Shown: one piece after another, positions 23,450 through 30,827 of the stretch
How the letters are laid out: each line of letters begins with the position of its first letter
Position numbering within the stretch: position 1 is the stretch's first letter
Origin: Nitrospina sp.
Lineage (GTDB): Bacteria > Nitrospinota > Nitrospinia > Nitrospinales > Nitrospinaceae
Assembly: GCA_020430445.1 (NCBI GenBank)
Contig: JAGQJZ010000021.1
Coordinates: forward strand, 1 to 37,969
Direction of reading: 5' to 3'
Length of the DNA: 37,969 nucleotides
The notes under the pieces: generated by a model
Databases searched by the model: none
Seen by the model: only the letters and a program-made list of their open reading frames with translations
What the model was told of the DNA's origin: nothing
Program-made: the position numbers and the translations under genes

Positions 23450-25099
23450 TCAATCCCATTCCATAGCAACACCATGGATTTCGATCAATTCATCATTGGC
23501 CGAAGTCACCTTCCATTTCAAGTCATCATCCCCTGCCCCACAAGTGGGGCTGGCAACACCGGTAAAAAGATTTCCATCCGATGAGGAACCGGGGTCAATG
23601 CTGAACTGTCCTTTGGAAACCAGAGTCACCTGGGTCCAGTTTCCCCCATCATCGCAGGAGACCCACCCCTTCAGATCAGTATTCAAGGTAATGACACCAT
23701 CATCCTTTTCGAATACCAACAAGCGGATTTTGTCGGGCTCAAATTGTGCGGTGGTAGTATTGGAAACTAGGCTCAGATCCTTTCCCGCTTCTAGCAGTTC
23801 CATTTCTTTTAGGGTAATGATTGCAGACCCAGCGTACCCGGTAATGTTGACCCGCCAGTAGCGGTGTCCCCCTACATCTCCGAAGGAAATCTCCATCCAG
23901 GTTTGACCTACATAGTTACTATCGGAGAAAGAGGTAGCGTTGGTCCATGATGACCCATTGTCGGAGTATTGGATATCTCCAGCCTTTAAACCAGTATAAC
24001 TCCAGTACAATCTCGCCATGGTGATTTTCCGGGCCAACTGGAGATCCACCTGAACCCATTCCGGACCTGTTCCGTCAACAGCACCCCATTGGGTATTAAA
24101 GTCGTCGTCCGCGGCTCCGGAAACTTGGTAGGTTCCCGTGGGACTTCCAATGCTTGATGCAGATAATGACATAGTGCGAGCCATGTCCGTACCACCGTCC
24201 TCCATCAGGTCGAACTCGGTAAGGCTGATAGCCGTGGAACCCACGTACTCGGTAATCTCAACCCGCCAGTAGCGATGCGCGCCCTTGGAATCGTCCCAGG
24301 TAACTTCCTCTGCTGCATTCGCCGTGTAACTCGAGTTGTCAAAAGTTTGGGCGGTCGACCAGTTGCTGCTGTCATCTGAATACTGGATATTCCCGGCCTT
24401 TCGACCGGTATAACTCCAATACATAACCGCCTTTCGAATATCCCGGGGTTCACCGAAATCGACCGAGACCCAGGGATCCGCCAGAGACCCGTCCGAGGCC
24501 CACTGGGAAATCGGGTTGTTGCTCCCATCTCGGCTTTCGTCAAAGGCATTGGCCACCGAGTATGGGCCCGGGGAATAGACACCGGAACTGCTATACACGG
24601 GGTCTGTGGTCCAATCATTGGAACTCGAAGAATAATCATCGCCGGTGGAATCGTAACCTGCCCTTGAAAGGAGGGTGTCGACTCCATTTTCATTTTCAAA
24701 GGCGTCGACCACTCCGTCGAACATCTTTAAGGGTCCCGATCCGGCGTTGTCGGCAATTCGGTACGAATTGAACAATGCGTTCAACCGGGCTTTGTCGCTG
24801 AATACATCCAGAGTTTCTTCGCTCAATGTTCCCGCATCGATCCAACCATCATCATCCTTGTTGCGGACTTTGAGGCGGGGGTTATTTGAATCAGACGTGT
24901 CCACCCACCACTGGAAACTCTTGGTCGAAGCGGGTGCGGACGAACCGCTGTTGTTGCTTTGTATGGCGTCCAGGGCCGAGTTCACTTCTCCGCGGAGACC
25001 ACTGACCGTGTTGGACACATCGTAATCATCCTGATCCGCCAAGGAAACGGAAGGGAGGACGAGTCCAAGGAACATTATTGCAAGAATTCGTCTGGTCAT
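23450..25099 (-). CDS. Exported protein with tandem F5/8C (discoidin) domains, phage-tail-fibre-like
   Basis: The 549-residue product has a signal peptide (about 1-21, ending VSLADQ). An N-terminal segment follows (FQWWVDTSDSNNPRLKVRN, DDGWIDAGTLSEETL) that resembles short repeats of phage tail fibres. Two discoidin-like domains come next, with the paired blocks KAVMYWSYTGRKAGNIQYSD ... HRYWRVEITEYVGS and ARLYWSYTGLKAGDIQYSD ... HRYWRVNITGYAGS, clearly a tandem duplication. The C-terminal part (CDDGGNWTQVTLVSKGQF ... LIEIHGVAMEWD) resembles the end of phage tail proteins. It overlaps the upstream gene by 4 bp (ATGA). GC is visibly lower than in the flanks. Carbohydrate or surface binding is inferred from the discoidin fold. 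Confidence 0.85.
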   Translation of the reverse strand: MTRRILAIMFLGLVLPSVSLADQDDYDVSNTVSGLRGEVNSALDAIQSNNSGSSAPASTKSFQWWVDTSDSNNPRLKVRNKDDDGWIDAGTLSEETLDVFSDKARLNALFNSYRIADNAGSGPLKMFDGVVDAFENENGVDTLLSRAGYDSTGDDYSSSSNDWTTDPVYSSSGVYSPGPYSVANAFDESRDGSNNPISQWASDGSLADPWVSVDFGEPRDIRKAVMYWSYTGRKAGNIQYSDDSSNWSTAQTFDNSSYTANAAEEVTWDDSKGAHRYWRVEITEYVGSTAISLTEFDLMEDGGTDMARTMSLSASSIGSPTGTYQVSGAADDDFNTQWGAVDGTGPEWVQVDLQLARKITMARLYWSYTGLKAGDIQYSDNGSSWTNATSFSDSNYVGQTWMEISFGDVGGHRYWRVNITGYAGSAIITLKEMELLEAGKDLSLVSNTTTAQFEPDKIRLLVFEKDDGVITLNTDLKGWVSCDDGGNWTQVTLVSKGQFSIDPGSSSDGNLFTGVASPTCGAGDDDLKWKVTSANDELIEIHGVAMEWD

Positions 25100-25476
25100 T
25101 GTCCTGCCTCCTCTCTGCTCAGCATCCGCTTGAGAACAACAATATCCTCCTCGGCAAGCCCTAATTGAGCCTTCAAAGCCTGTTCTTCCTGGAGCTGCTG
25201 TTGCTCCAATTGTTTATGTCCCGCCTGGATATGAGCCTTTCTTGCCGGCCATTGGGCCATGATCCGTTCACAATCTTCAACAGTCGGACGAGGCTCTGGA
25301 AACCTCTCTCCAAATTCCACACCCGAACAGGAGTTCCCTTTTACATACATTCCTTTTCCGGGATAGGCGTCTTTTAATGCATTGACCAATTCTATATGCA
25401 CGTACTCAAGGTTCTGTGCAGAAACTGTTGAAGCTAGAGTGAGGACACCGAGTATTAAAAACAAGCCTGATCGCAT
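25096..25476 (-). CDS. Small exported protein of the tail-fibre-like cassette
   Basis: The 126-residue product has a clear signal peptide (about 1-20, ending STVSAQN). The mature part has two cysteines (SCSGVEF, VEDCERIM), a PRPTVEDCERIMAQW block reminiscent of small phage tail-assembly or chaperone proteins, and a Gln/Glu-rich helix (about 85-108). Its stop overlaps the start of the discoidin gene (ATGA), and it follows the repeat protein gene by 27 bp. I do not recognise a named family; the phage-like resemblance is a pattern impression only. Confidence 0.75.
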   Translation of the reverse strand: MRSGLFLILGVLTLASTVSAQNLEYVHIELVNALKDAYPGKGMYVKGNSCSGVEFGERFPEPRPTVEDCERIMAQWPARKAHIQAGHKQLEQQQLQEEQALKAQLGLAEEDIVVLKRMLSREEAGQ

Positions 25477-25503
25477 TGTTTATCCTTTCAATTGGGATTT
25501 GTC

Positions 25504-26325
25504 TTATTTCGCAAAAACATAAACCATTAACTGCCGTTTCATTTCCGGAGTATCAAATTCCGACCCGGCATTAATATTTCCAACATGACAATCCCCGATG
25601 TTTAAGGGATCAGGAATTGTATTGTAGTCAGGGAGAAAATTGGCCCATTCCACCTTAAATGTCGTGGTGGTGGAAATCTGGCCCTCCCAAAATAGTGTGA
25701 TTTTTTTTGGAGCACCCGAACCCTCGAGAGAACTGACGAGGGTCTGAGTTTCGGATTTTGCCCCTCCAACATTTAGCCGAAACAGACAGGCATTGCTATC
25801 GTCGCCCGCCTCCTTTGACCACGCAATGTGGGCAATTGCCAATACAGTGGAATTGCTACTACTCGGTGTTATTGATATCTGATTGCTGGAACAATCCCCA
25901 TCTGCAAAGGTAACCGTTCGCCAAGTTCCATTTTGGTCAGGATCATCCTCAACGATGGTATCCCCAGAGTCATCTGTACAACTTTTTGACGTTGTCACAG
26001 CACCCGCTGCCAATTGACTTGTACCCACGGCTCCACTCGCGATTTGACTGCTCCCAACCGCCCCTGCCGCAAGTTGGCTTGAGCCCACCGCTCCAGTTGC
26101 AATTTGGCTGCTGCCAACCGCCCCTGCTGCCAGGTCATTCGCCGTGATGCTCCCATCGGTGATGTTGTCCGAGTCGATCGAGCCCAGTTCCACATTGATA
26201 TCGTCGATCAAATTGTCCATGTCGTCCGCCACCACATCGTTGGCGGGGGGCAGTGCAAACGCCAGCGGTTGACTTAGTAAGAACAAGCCAACAACCAGAG
26301 CCAGATATAACTTTGAATTGCCCAT
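25504..26325 (-). CDS. Exported protein with decapeptide tail-fibre-like repeats
   Basis: The 273-residue product has a signal peptide (about 1-24, ending AFALPP). Residues 30-64 are acidic, and residues 65-114 are a run of 10-residue repeats of the form GAVGSSQ(I/L)Ax. The C-terminal domain (about 115-273) is beta-rich with Cys pairs and strands such as NSTVLAIAHIAWSKE and ACLFRLNVGG. Such GAV-rich repeats are typical of phage fibre shafts and surface trimeric proteins, where they build elongated stalks. GAGGA lies 6 bp before the ATG. It is the first gene of the low-GC cassette, behind a very AT-rich leader. Function unknown; a secreted fibre or adhesin is a reasonable guess. Confidence 0.82.
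   Translation of the reverse strand: MGNSKLYLALVVGLFLLSQPLAFALPPANDVVADDMDNLIDDINVELGSIDSDNITDGSITANDLAAGAVGSSQIATGAVGSSQLAAGAVGSSQIASGAVGTSQLAAGAVTTSKSCTDDSGDTIVEDDPDQNGTWRTVTFADGDCSSNQISITPSSSNSTVLAIAHIAWSKEAGDDSNACLFRLNVGGAKSETQTLVSSLEGSGAPKKITLFWEGQISTTTTFKVEWANFLPDYNTIPDPLNIGDCHVGNINAGSEFDTPEMKRQLMVYVFAK
25984..26133 (-). repeat. 30-bp coding repeats (decapeptide GAVGSSQxAx)
   Basis: About five consecutive 30-bp units encode GAVGSSQIAT, GAVGSSQLAA, GAVGSSQIAS, GAVGTSQLAA and a partial GAVTTSK. Alternate units are more alike (I versus L), suggesting an older 60-bp duplication. Confidence 0.85.
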
Positions 26326-26445
26326 AAGGTTTCCTCGAGTGAAAAATTAATATTACTTACTACATAAATGTAATTCATATAAACCAATATAAATTTAATA
26401 TCAATATTGAAGTATTAGAATTTGGTTGTCTTGATCAAAAACAGG
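26326..26445 (-). promoter_or_regulatory. AT-rich promoter region of the tail-fibre-like cassette
   Basis: This 120-bp gap is far more AT-rich than the rest of the window. On the minus strand it reads TTGATA, 17 bp, TATATG, a good sigma-70-like pair, and also contains TCAATATTGA and TTGATCAA palindromes. The GAGGA ribosome-binding site follows at its end. Such AT-rich segments are common at acquired genes and are H-NS-like silencer targets in some bacteria. Confidence 0.4.
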
Positions 26446-27705
26446 TCAAAATTCGGTGACCCAGAGGTGGGGCTGGCCTTGCGGGGTGATGCCGAGGAGG
26501 TCGAGGTAACCGTCGTCGTTGACGTCGCCGAAGGTGATCTCGCGAAACGGAGGATTGCCGGGCAGGCGTTTTTTAGTTTCAATGGCGTATTTCCAGGGAC
26601 CCTTGCCGCTCAGGTAATAGGTCGCGCGGTCCGCCAGCAGGATCATGTCCGGCCATTCATCGCCGTCGCCATCGAGCAGGTAGATTCCGTTTACCGGAAA
26701 GGGCGGCATGAATTTCAGGGTACGCTTGGTGAAATATCCCTGCCCGTTGTTCTCTAAACCGTAATGTAGTTCCTTTTCATATTCCCGACCGCTGTCCGAA
26801 ATCCCGCGCGTGAGCACGATCAGGTCCTGATCCCCATCCTGATCGAAATCCGCCCAGTCGGAATGCACGGCTTTGTTCTTTAACGGAGGCAGGTTGCTGC
26901 CGGAAGTATTGGTCAACTGCCCCAGACCGTTATTCATCAGAATGACGTTCTTGTCCTGGGCGTAGTAAAGAAACACGTCCAGCGTGCGGTCGTTGTCGTA
27001 ATCGGCGTACACCGCTCCGGCGATGCCCGAAGGCAGGAGCGGCCACAGCAGTTTGGTGCGGTCCTGGAAAAACCCTTCCCCGATATTCAGCAGAAACTGG
27101 ACCGGGTGGCGGATCGCCGCCTCGGCAGACAGGTCTTCCCGCGAGTTGTAAAACAGCATATCAGGGTTGTGGTCCCCGTCGAGGTCCACCACGTCCATCC
27201 TGTCCATGGTGGGTTTGATCGATGGCAGCGGTTTCTGCACGTCCTCAAAATAATAACCGCGGCCATTATTGGTCAGCATCTTGACCCGGGTGTCTCCGGA
27301 AAACTCTCCCATCAGGACCACCTCGTGCGTGCGGTCCCGGTTGAAGTCCCCGATCTCCATTTCCGTGACACGGTCCGACGGGGCGCCTTTCCAGGTCCGG
27401 TCGAGCACATCGAAGGACTCCTCATCGCGGTTGATCCAGGTTTCGACAACAGGGCCCTCGCTGGTTTCCTTGAGCACCACCAGGTCGATCAGCCCGTCGC
27501 CGTTGGCGTGGACGAATTTGGCGAATTTCAGCGGACCCCGCGTTTTGGCGAGCAGTTGCCGGGTCTTGTCGGTGAAGTGCTGCAGGCGCGGGTTCTTCTT
27601 GATGACGCTGGACCGGCCGCAGGCATTCAGAAAAAGCGGCAGCACAGCCAGAAGGAGAATGAGGGAGCAGAATGTCGGGCGCTTCAGGGAAAACGGAATA
27701 ATCAT
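26446..27705 (-). CDS. FG-GAP/VCBS-repeat lipoprotein
   Basis: The 419-residue product has a lipoprotein signal with lipobox LNAC (Cys29), so it should be lipid-anchored in the envelope. The mature region carries at least five calcium-loop repeats of the FG-GAP type: DFNRDRTHEVVLMG, DLDGDHNPDMLFYN, DYDNDRTLDVFLYY, DFDQDGDQDLIVLT, and DVNDDGYLDLLGI near the C-terminus. These repeats build an integrin-alpha-like beta-propeller used for binding. It is on the same strand as the lipoate ligase-like gene, whose stop is 12 bp upstream of its ATG, so the two may share a transcript, although no functional link is obvious. Confidence 0.88.
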   Translation of the reverse strand: MIIPFSLKRPTFCSLILLLAVLPLFLNACGRSSVIKKNPRLQHFTDKTRQLLAKTRGPLKFAKFVHANGDGLIDLVVLKETSEGPVVETWINRDEESFDVLDRTWKGAPSDRVTEMEIGDFNRDRTHEVVLMGEFSGDTRVKMLTNNGRGYYFEDVQKPLPSIKPTMDRMDVVDLDGDHNPDMLFYNSREDLSAEAAIRHPVQFLLNIGEGFFQDRTKLLWPLLPSGIAGAVYADYDNDRTLDVFLYYAQDKNVILMNNGLGQLTNTSGSNLPPLKNKAVHSDWADFDQDGDQDLIVLTRGISDSGREYEKELHYGLENNGQGYFTKRTLKFMPPFPVNGIYLLDGDGDEWPDMILLADRATYYLSGKGPWKYAIETKKRLPGNPPFREITFGDVNDDGYLDLLGITPQGQPHLWVTEF

Positions 27706-27717
27706 GAGGCAATGGTA

Positions 27718-28524
27718 TCAACTTCCCTCAAGGATTGCATCCCTGAGTTCACACTCGCGCCGCGTCAGCCCATCCGGTTCAAGGCTGAACACTCCGCCGG
27801 CATTGAATCCGGACACCAGGGCCCCGGCGGCCCGTTCGAAGGAAACCGCGCGTCCCAGTTCCTGACGCAGGGTTGTGGTGCCCGATCGCAGGGCGCGCTC
27901 CTCCTCACGCCGTTCCTCCCCGGAGCCGTACCGGCACAGGCTGATGAACAACGCAATGTCATCTTCAAGGGGGATCGATCCGTGCTGCAGAAAGGCGTTC
28001 CGGGCCCGCTTCTGCGCCGAGCCCACCAGTTTTTTACCGCGCGCGGTGATCTCGCCGAAATGCAGTTCCGCAAAACACGCCGCCGACCGCCTCCCGGCCC
28101 GGCGGCGCTGCGGCACATTCTGAAACGCCACGTCCGCCTCCGGCAGGCCCAGTTCCACCAGCCCCGCTGTGAGGTAACGCGCGACATCGTCAAAAATATC
28201 CTTGAGGTGGGAGCGCAGCCCCGTGCCGCCGAACGGAGCGACTACCGCGTAGGTCACCTCCCGGTGATGCAGCAGGGCGCGCCCGCCGGTCGGACGCCGG
28301 ACGATGGGAACGCCTCGTTTTTCAGCCTGCGCAAGGTCGACATCGCGTTCGATATTCTGTGAATGGCCGACACTGAGGGCCGGGCCGGACCACCCATACA
28401 CGCGCAGGGCCGGTGGCGCGTCCGGCGCTTCGTCACACGCCTGCAGCAACGCGAGGTCGGTGGCCATGTTAAAACGCCCGTCGCAAGGGCCATCCATCAA
28501 CAATCGCCAGCGGGGTTTCATCAT
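27718..28524 (-). CDS. Lipoate-protein ligase / octanoyltransferase (LplA-LipM family)
   Basis: The 268-residue product has the biotin/lipoate A/B ligase fold: WRLLMDGPCDGRFNMATD at the start, RVYGWSGPALSVGHSQ, and RRPTGGRALLHH at residues 76-87, the loop that binds the acyl group. ACFAE with Cys150 comes next, then GKKLVGSAQKR (164-173) and QHGSI. A Cys at position 150 before GKKLVGSAQ is the arrangement of LipM/LipL-type octanoyltransferases, whereas LplA ligases use ATP. It therefore probably moves octanoate to lipoyl domains; the ligase alternative remains. The ATG at 28522-28524 is followed immediately by a second ATG. Divergent from the FGE-like gene. Confidence 0.86.
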   Translation of the reverse strand: MMKPRWRLLMDGPCDGRFNMATDLALLQACDEAPDAPPALRVYGWSGPALSVGHSQNIERDVDLAQAEKRGVPIVRRPTGGRALLHHREVTYAVVAPFGGTGLRSHLKDIFDDVARYLTAGLVELGLPEADVAFQNVPQRRRAGRRSAACFAELHFGEITARGKKLVGSAQKRARNAFLQHGSIPLEDDIALFISLCRYGSGEERREEERALRSGTTTLRQELGRAVSFERAAGALVSGFNAGGVFSLEPDGLTRRECELRDAILEGS

Positions 28525-28559
28525 GAAAAAAAATTAATGGGCAAACGGTTGCCGTCTTT

Positions 28560-28588
28560 TTGTTTCAACCCGAAAAGTTTCATATAAT
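28560..28588 (+). promoter_or_regulatory. Sigma-70 promoter for the FGE-like gene
   Basis: TTGTTT (28560-28565), a 17-bp spacer and a perfect TATAAT (28583-28588). Transcription would start near 28595, at the first in-frame ATG, so translation more likely starts at the next ATG (28619). Confidence 0.6.
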
Positions 28589-28618
28589 GAATCCATGAAT
28601 GGAAACGAGACAACAAAC

Positions 28619-29704
28619 ATGCCCTCACGCAACACCATCCGCTGGCGCGTTCTTCCGGCCCTGGCGTTTCTCCTGTTGCTGGCTCCGGGCCCGACCCCGG
28701 CCACGGCTTTCGAAGGCTTCAAGCACCCCAAAGCCAGCCAACTGCAGTGCCGGACCGCCTGCCACCAGCCGGAAAACCTGCAACAGGCGCGGCAGGACAA
28801 ATTCGCCAAACCCGAATGCCGCCAGTGCCACACCGGCGAAAGCCCGGCTCAGGCAGGCGGCCTGTTCCGGACTCCCGGCGCCGTCATTCAGTTTGAAGAC
28901 ACCGTCCCCAACCGGCGGCAACTCTCGGCGCGTCCGCCGGTGCGCGCGGCGCAAAATCAGGCGGCCGCTCAAACCGGAGCCCCGTCCGGCAAGCCGCCGG
29001 AAGGCATGGCCTATGTTCCCGCCGGAGAGTTTATCATGGGTTCCAACGAACGGTGGGACGACGAGTCGCCGGAACACATCAGCGAGACCGGCGCATTTTA
29101 TATCGATCTGCACGAAGTCACCAACGCCGGCTATAAAAAGTTCGTCGACGCCACGGGCCACGAAGCGCCGCACCACTGGCCCGAAGGCAAGATCGCGCCG
29201 GGCAAGGAGAACCATCCGGTCATCTACGTCAACTGGTTCGACGCCCACGACTACTGCGAATGGAATGGCAAACGCCTGCCGGACGAACGCGAGTGGGAAA
29301 AAGCGGCGCGGGGCGAGGACGGACGGCTTTACCCCTGGGGCAACGTGTGGTCGCTCGACCGTTCGAACAACCCCTACAAGGGTTCCACCGGCACCGAACC
29401 GGTGGGCTCCTATGAAAACGGGAAGAGTCCTTACGGCCTGTTCGACATGAGCGGCAACGTGTGGGAGTGGGTCGACGCCTTCTACCTGCCACACCCGGGC
29501 AACGACATCCCCAAACCCGAATACGGCCGCGACAAGCGCGTGCTCAAGGGCGGCTCGTGGTTCGACTGCCTGTCCTACGGATGCGGCCTGAGCGCGCCCA
29601 CGTTCAACCGTTCCTTCTTCAACCCGGAAGTGCGCAACAACAGTTTCGGTTTCCGTTGCGCCACAAACGCCGGCGACTCCAAAACCGCGGCCAGCAAACA
29701 GTAG
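28619..29704 (+). CDS. Exported FGE/SUMF1-fold protein with N-terminal CxxCH motifs
   Basis: The product has 361 residues from the ATG at 28619 (an ATG at 28595 would add eight, but a TATAAT box lies only 7 bp before it). The signal peptide is about 1-31. A short segment then carries CRTACH (44-49) and CRQCH (67-71), a CxxxCH variant and a canonical CxxCH haem-attachment motif. After a Gln/Pro/Ala linker comes the formylglycine-generating-enzyme fold (about 130-348): MAYVPAGEFIMGSNE, NWFDAHDYCEWNGKRLPDEREWEKAARG, LFDMSGNVWEWV and LKGGSWFD...FGFRCA. The Cys spacing differs from classical FGE, so sulfatase activation is doubtful. Relatives with this fold also occur beside nitrite reductases (NirV). 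Periplasmic, possibly haem-bearing. Confidence 0.85.
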   Translation: MPSRNTIRWRVLPALAFLLLLAPGPTPATAFEGFKHPKASQLQCRTACHQPENLQQARQDKFAKPECRQCHTGESPAQAGGLFRTPGAVIQFEDTVPNRRQLSARPPVRAAQNQAAAQTGAPSGKPPEGMAYVPAGEFIMGSNERWDDESPEHISETGAFYIDLHEVTNAGYKKFVDATGHEAPHHWPEGKIAPGKENHPVIYVNWFDAHDYCEWNGKRLPDEREWEKAARGEDGRLYPWGNVWSLDRSNNPYKGSTGTEPVGSYENGKSPYGLFDMSGNVWEWVDAFYLPHPGNDIPKPEYGRDKRVLKGGSWFDCLSYGCGLSAPTFNRSFFNPEVRNNSFGFRCATNAGDSKTAASKQ

Positions 29705-29733
29705 GCGGGAAGGCTCGCGGCCGGACCCGAAAC

Positions 29734-29886
29734 ATGCTTCCCAAATTTTTATTCGGATCGTTAAAAAAAGCGTCGCGGGACATGCACCCCCCCGGAGTGA
29801 GCCGCACGCGCAAGGTTCTGATCTGGGTCCTGATTATCGGCTTCTGGGTGGTGTATTACTGGATGAAGAGCCCGTCTTCCCCTTGA
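29734..29886 (+). CDS. Possible 50-residue single-pass membrane protein
   Basis: A short frame begins 29 bp after the FGE-like stop. The basic N-terminus (FGSLKKASRD ... SRTRKV) is followed by one strongly hydrophobic helix (LIWVLIIGFWVVYYWM, about 29-44), a good single-pass topology. There is no strong ribosome-binding site, and its last 53 bp overlap the 3' end of the gene on the opposite strand. It could be translated from the FGE-like mRNA; otherwise it is chance. Confidence 0.45.
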   Translation: MLPKFLFGSLKKASRDMHPPGVSRTRKVLIWVLIIGFWVVYYWMKSPSSP

Positions 29887-30622
29887 GGCGGGCGGTTCTC
29901 CCGGCGCGGGTGTAATCGAGGCGCGTGCGGTATTCATCGCCGTGCAGCAAATCCCATTGCTTCTTCGCTGGCGAAAGTGTCAGCCGCGTTTTCCCGCTGC
30001 TCCACAGCAACAGGCGCGTGTCCTCCACCGGGGCCGGATCGAGCGGCTCTTCCTTTTCCGGACGAACCTCTTCCTCCAGCCTGTCCGGCTCCACATTGTG
30101 GAAAGCGGAGACATGGGGATGGAAAATCAGCTCCTTGTTGTAGACCGCTCCCCGGAATCCCAGGTCCAGACGATCCCGTTTCTCCTTCAGCGGCGGCTGT
30201 GGAGCGTCGTAATCGATGTGATGGTATTCATTGATCTCGACCCCGGGGTCCGGCTCAAAGCGTTGCAGGTCCGGTATCTGGAATCCCTTGCCCGCCAGCA
30301 CCATCGCCTTGTCCTGCTTGCGGACCGTCGGGTCGGCCTCCTCAAGGGAAGGTTTTTGCTTCCGTCTTCCCTTTTCCAGCCAGTAGGGCAGAAAATCGTA
30401 GCGCTGTATTTTTTTGTATTCGGAGTCGGTGCGGTATTCCGTGTGATCCGGGACGGGTGTTTTGCGGATGCCCAGCGTTTTTTCAATCGGGGAAAGCTGC
30501 GGCGTCTCCTCCGGCGCGCGCAGCGGCGCCTCGTCGGCCCGAGCGAGCCCACCGCCCCACAAAAGCAGGACGCCTCCCAGAATGATCCGGCACAGCTCCC
30601 ACTGCGCCTTTCTCTTGAACAT
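29834..30622 (-). CDS. Hypothetical exported protein, Pro/Glu/Arg-rich
   Basis: The 262-residue product has a signal peptide (about 1-29, ending GLARADE). The mature part is low in hydrophobic core, rich in Pro, Glu, Arg and Asp, and contains repeated DY/YD turns (EYRTDSEYKKIQRYDFLPYW, INEYHHIDYDAPQPP). The last 40 residues are basic and Ser-rich. I recognise no family. It may be largely extended or a small beta domain (about 145-235: LDLGFRGAVYNKELIFHPHV ... TRLLLWSSGKTRLTLSP). Its start faces the 286-bp gap that holds the sigma-54 promoter, but that promoter points away from it. Confidence 0.72.
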   Translation of the reverse strand: MFKRKAQWELCRIILGGVLLLWGGGLARADEAPLRAPEETPQLSPIEKTLGIRKTPVPDHTEYRTDSEYKKIQRYDFLPYWLEKGRRKQKPSLEEADPTVRKQDKAMVLAGKGFQIPDLQRFEPDPGVEINEYHHIDYDAPQPPLKEKRDRLDLGFRGAVYNKELIFHPHVSAFHNVEPDRLEEEVRPEKEEPLDPAPVEDTRLLLWSSGKTRLTLSPAKKQWDLLHGDEYRTRLDYTRAGRTARLKGKTGSSSSNTPPRSR

Positions 30623-30711
30623 GGCGAAGATTCTCCCTAACGTAGATTACGGCAAAACTCCGCAGGACTTGATACGGATACGTCAAACTATCTGTGCGGA
30701 CAGGGGAAAAC

Positions 30712-30736
30712 TTTGCACGGGCGGCAGATTTTGCAC
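30712..30736 (+). promoter_or_regulatory. Direct repeat, possible enhancer-binding site
   Basis: TTTGCACGGG (30712-30721) and TTTGCACAGG (30730-30739) are spaced 18 bp apart, close to two helical turns. They lie roughly 92-116 bp upstream of the start predicted from the sigma-54 promoter, the normal distance for an NtrC-type activator. A TGTGC half-site at about 30693 may extend the array. Function is inferred from position. Confidence 0.4.
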
Positions 30737-30800
30737 AGGCAGGGAGAACGCCTCATTCAGAAAATAGCTAAAAAAACAATGGGTTATGGTAGGCGAGCTT

Positions 30801-30817
30801 TTGGCACGGGGATTGCT
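30801..30817 (+). promoter_or_regulatory. Consensus sigma-54 (RpoN) promoter
   Basis: TTGGCACG-GGGA-TTGCT matches the sigma-54 consensus (YTGGCACG-N4-TTGCW) at every fixed position. The -24 GG (30803-30804) and -12 GC (30815-30816) are separated by exactly 10 bp. It points rightward, with a start expected near 30828. The only annotated gene downstream is on the other strand, so it should drive a non-coding or antisense transcript. Confidence 0.7.
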
Positions 30818-30827
30818 TTTAGAAAGA

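Noticed and set aside
29461..29886. A 141-codon plus-strand frame running through the FGE-like 3' end
   Set aside because: The upstream part is an out-of-frame shadow of the FGE-like gene; only the last 50 codons after 29734 have protein-like character.
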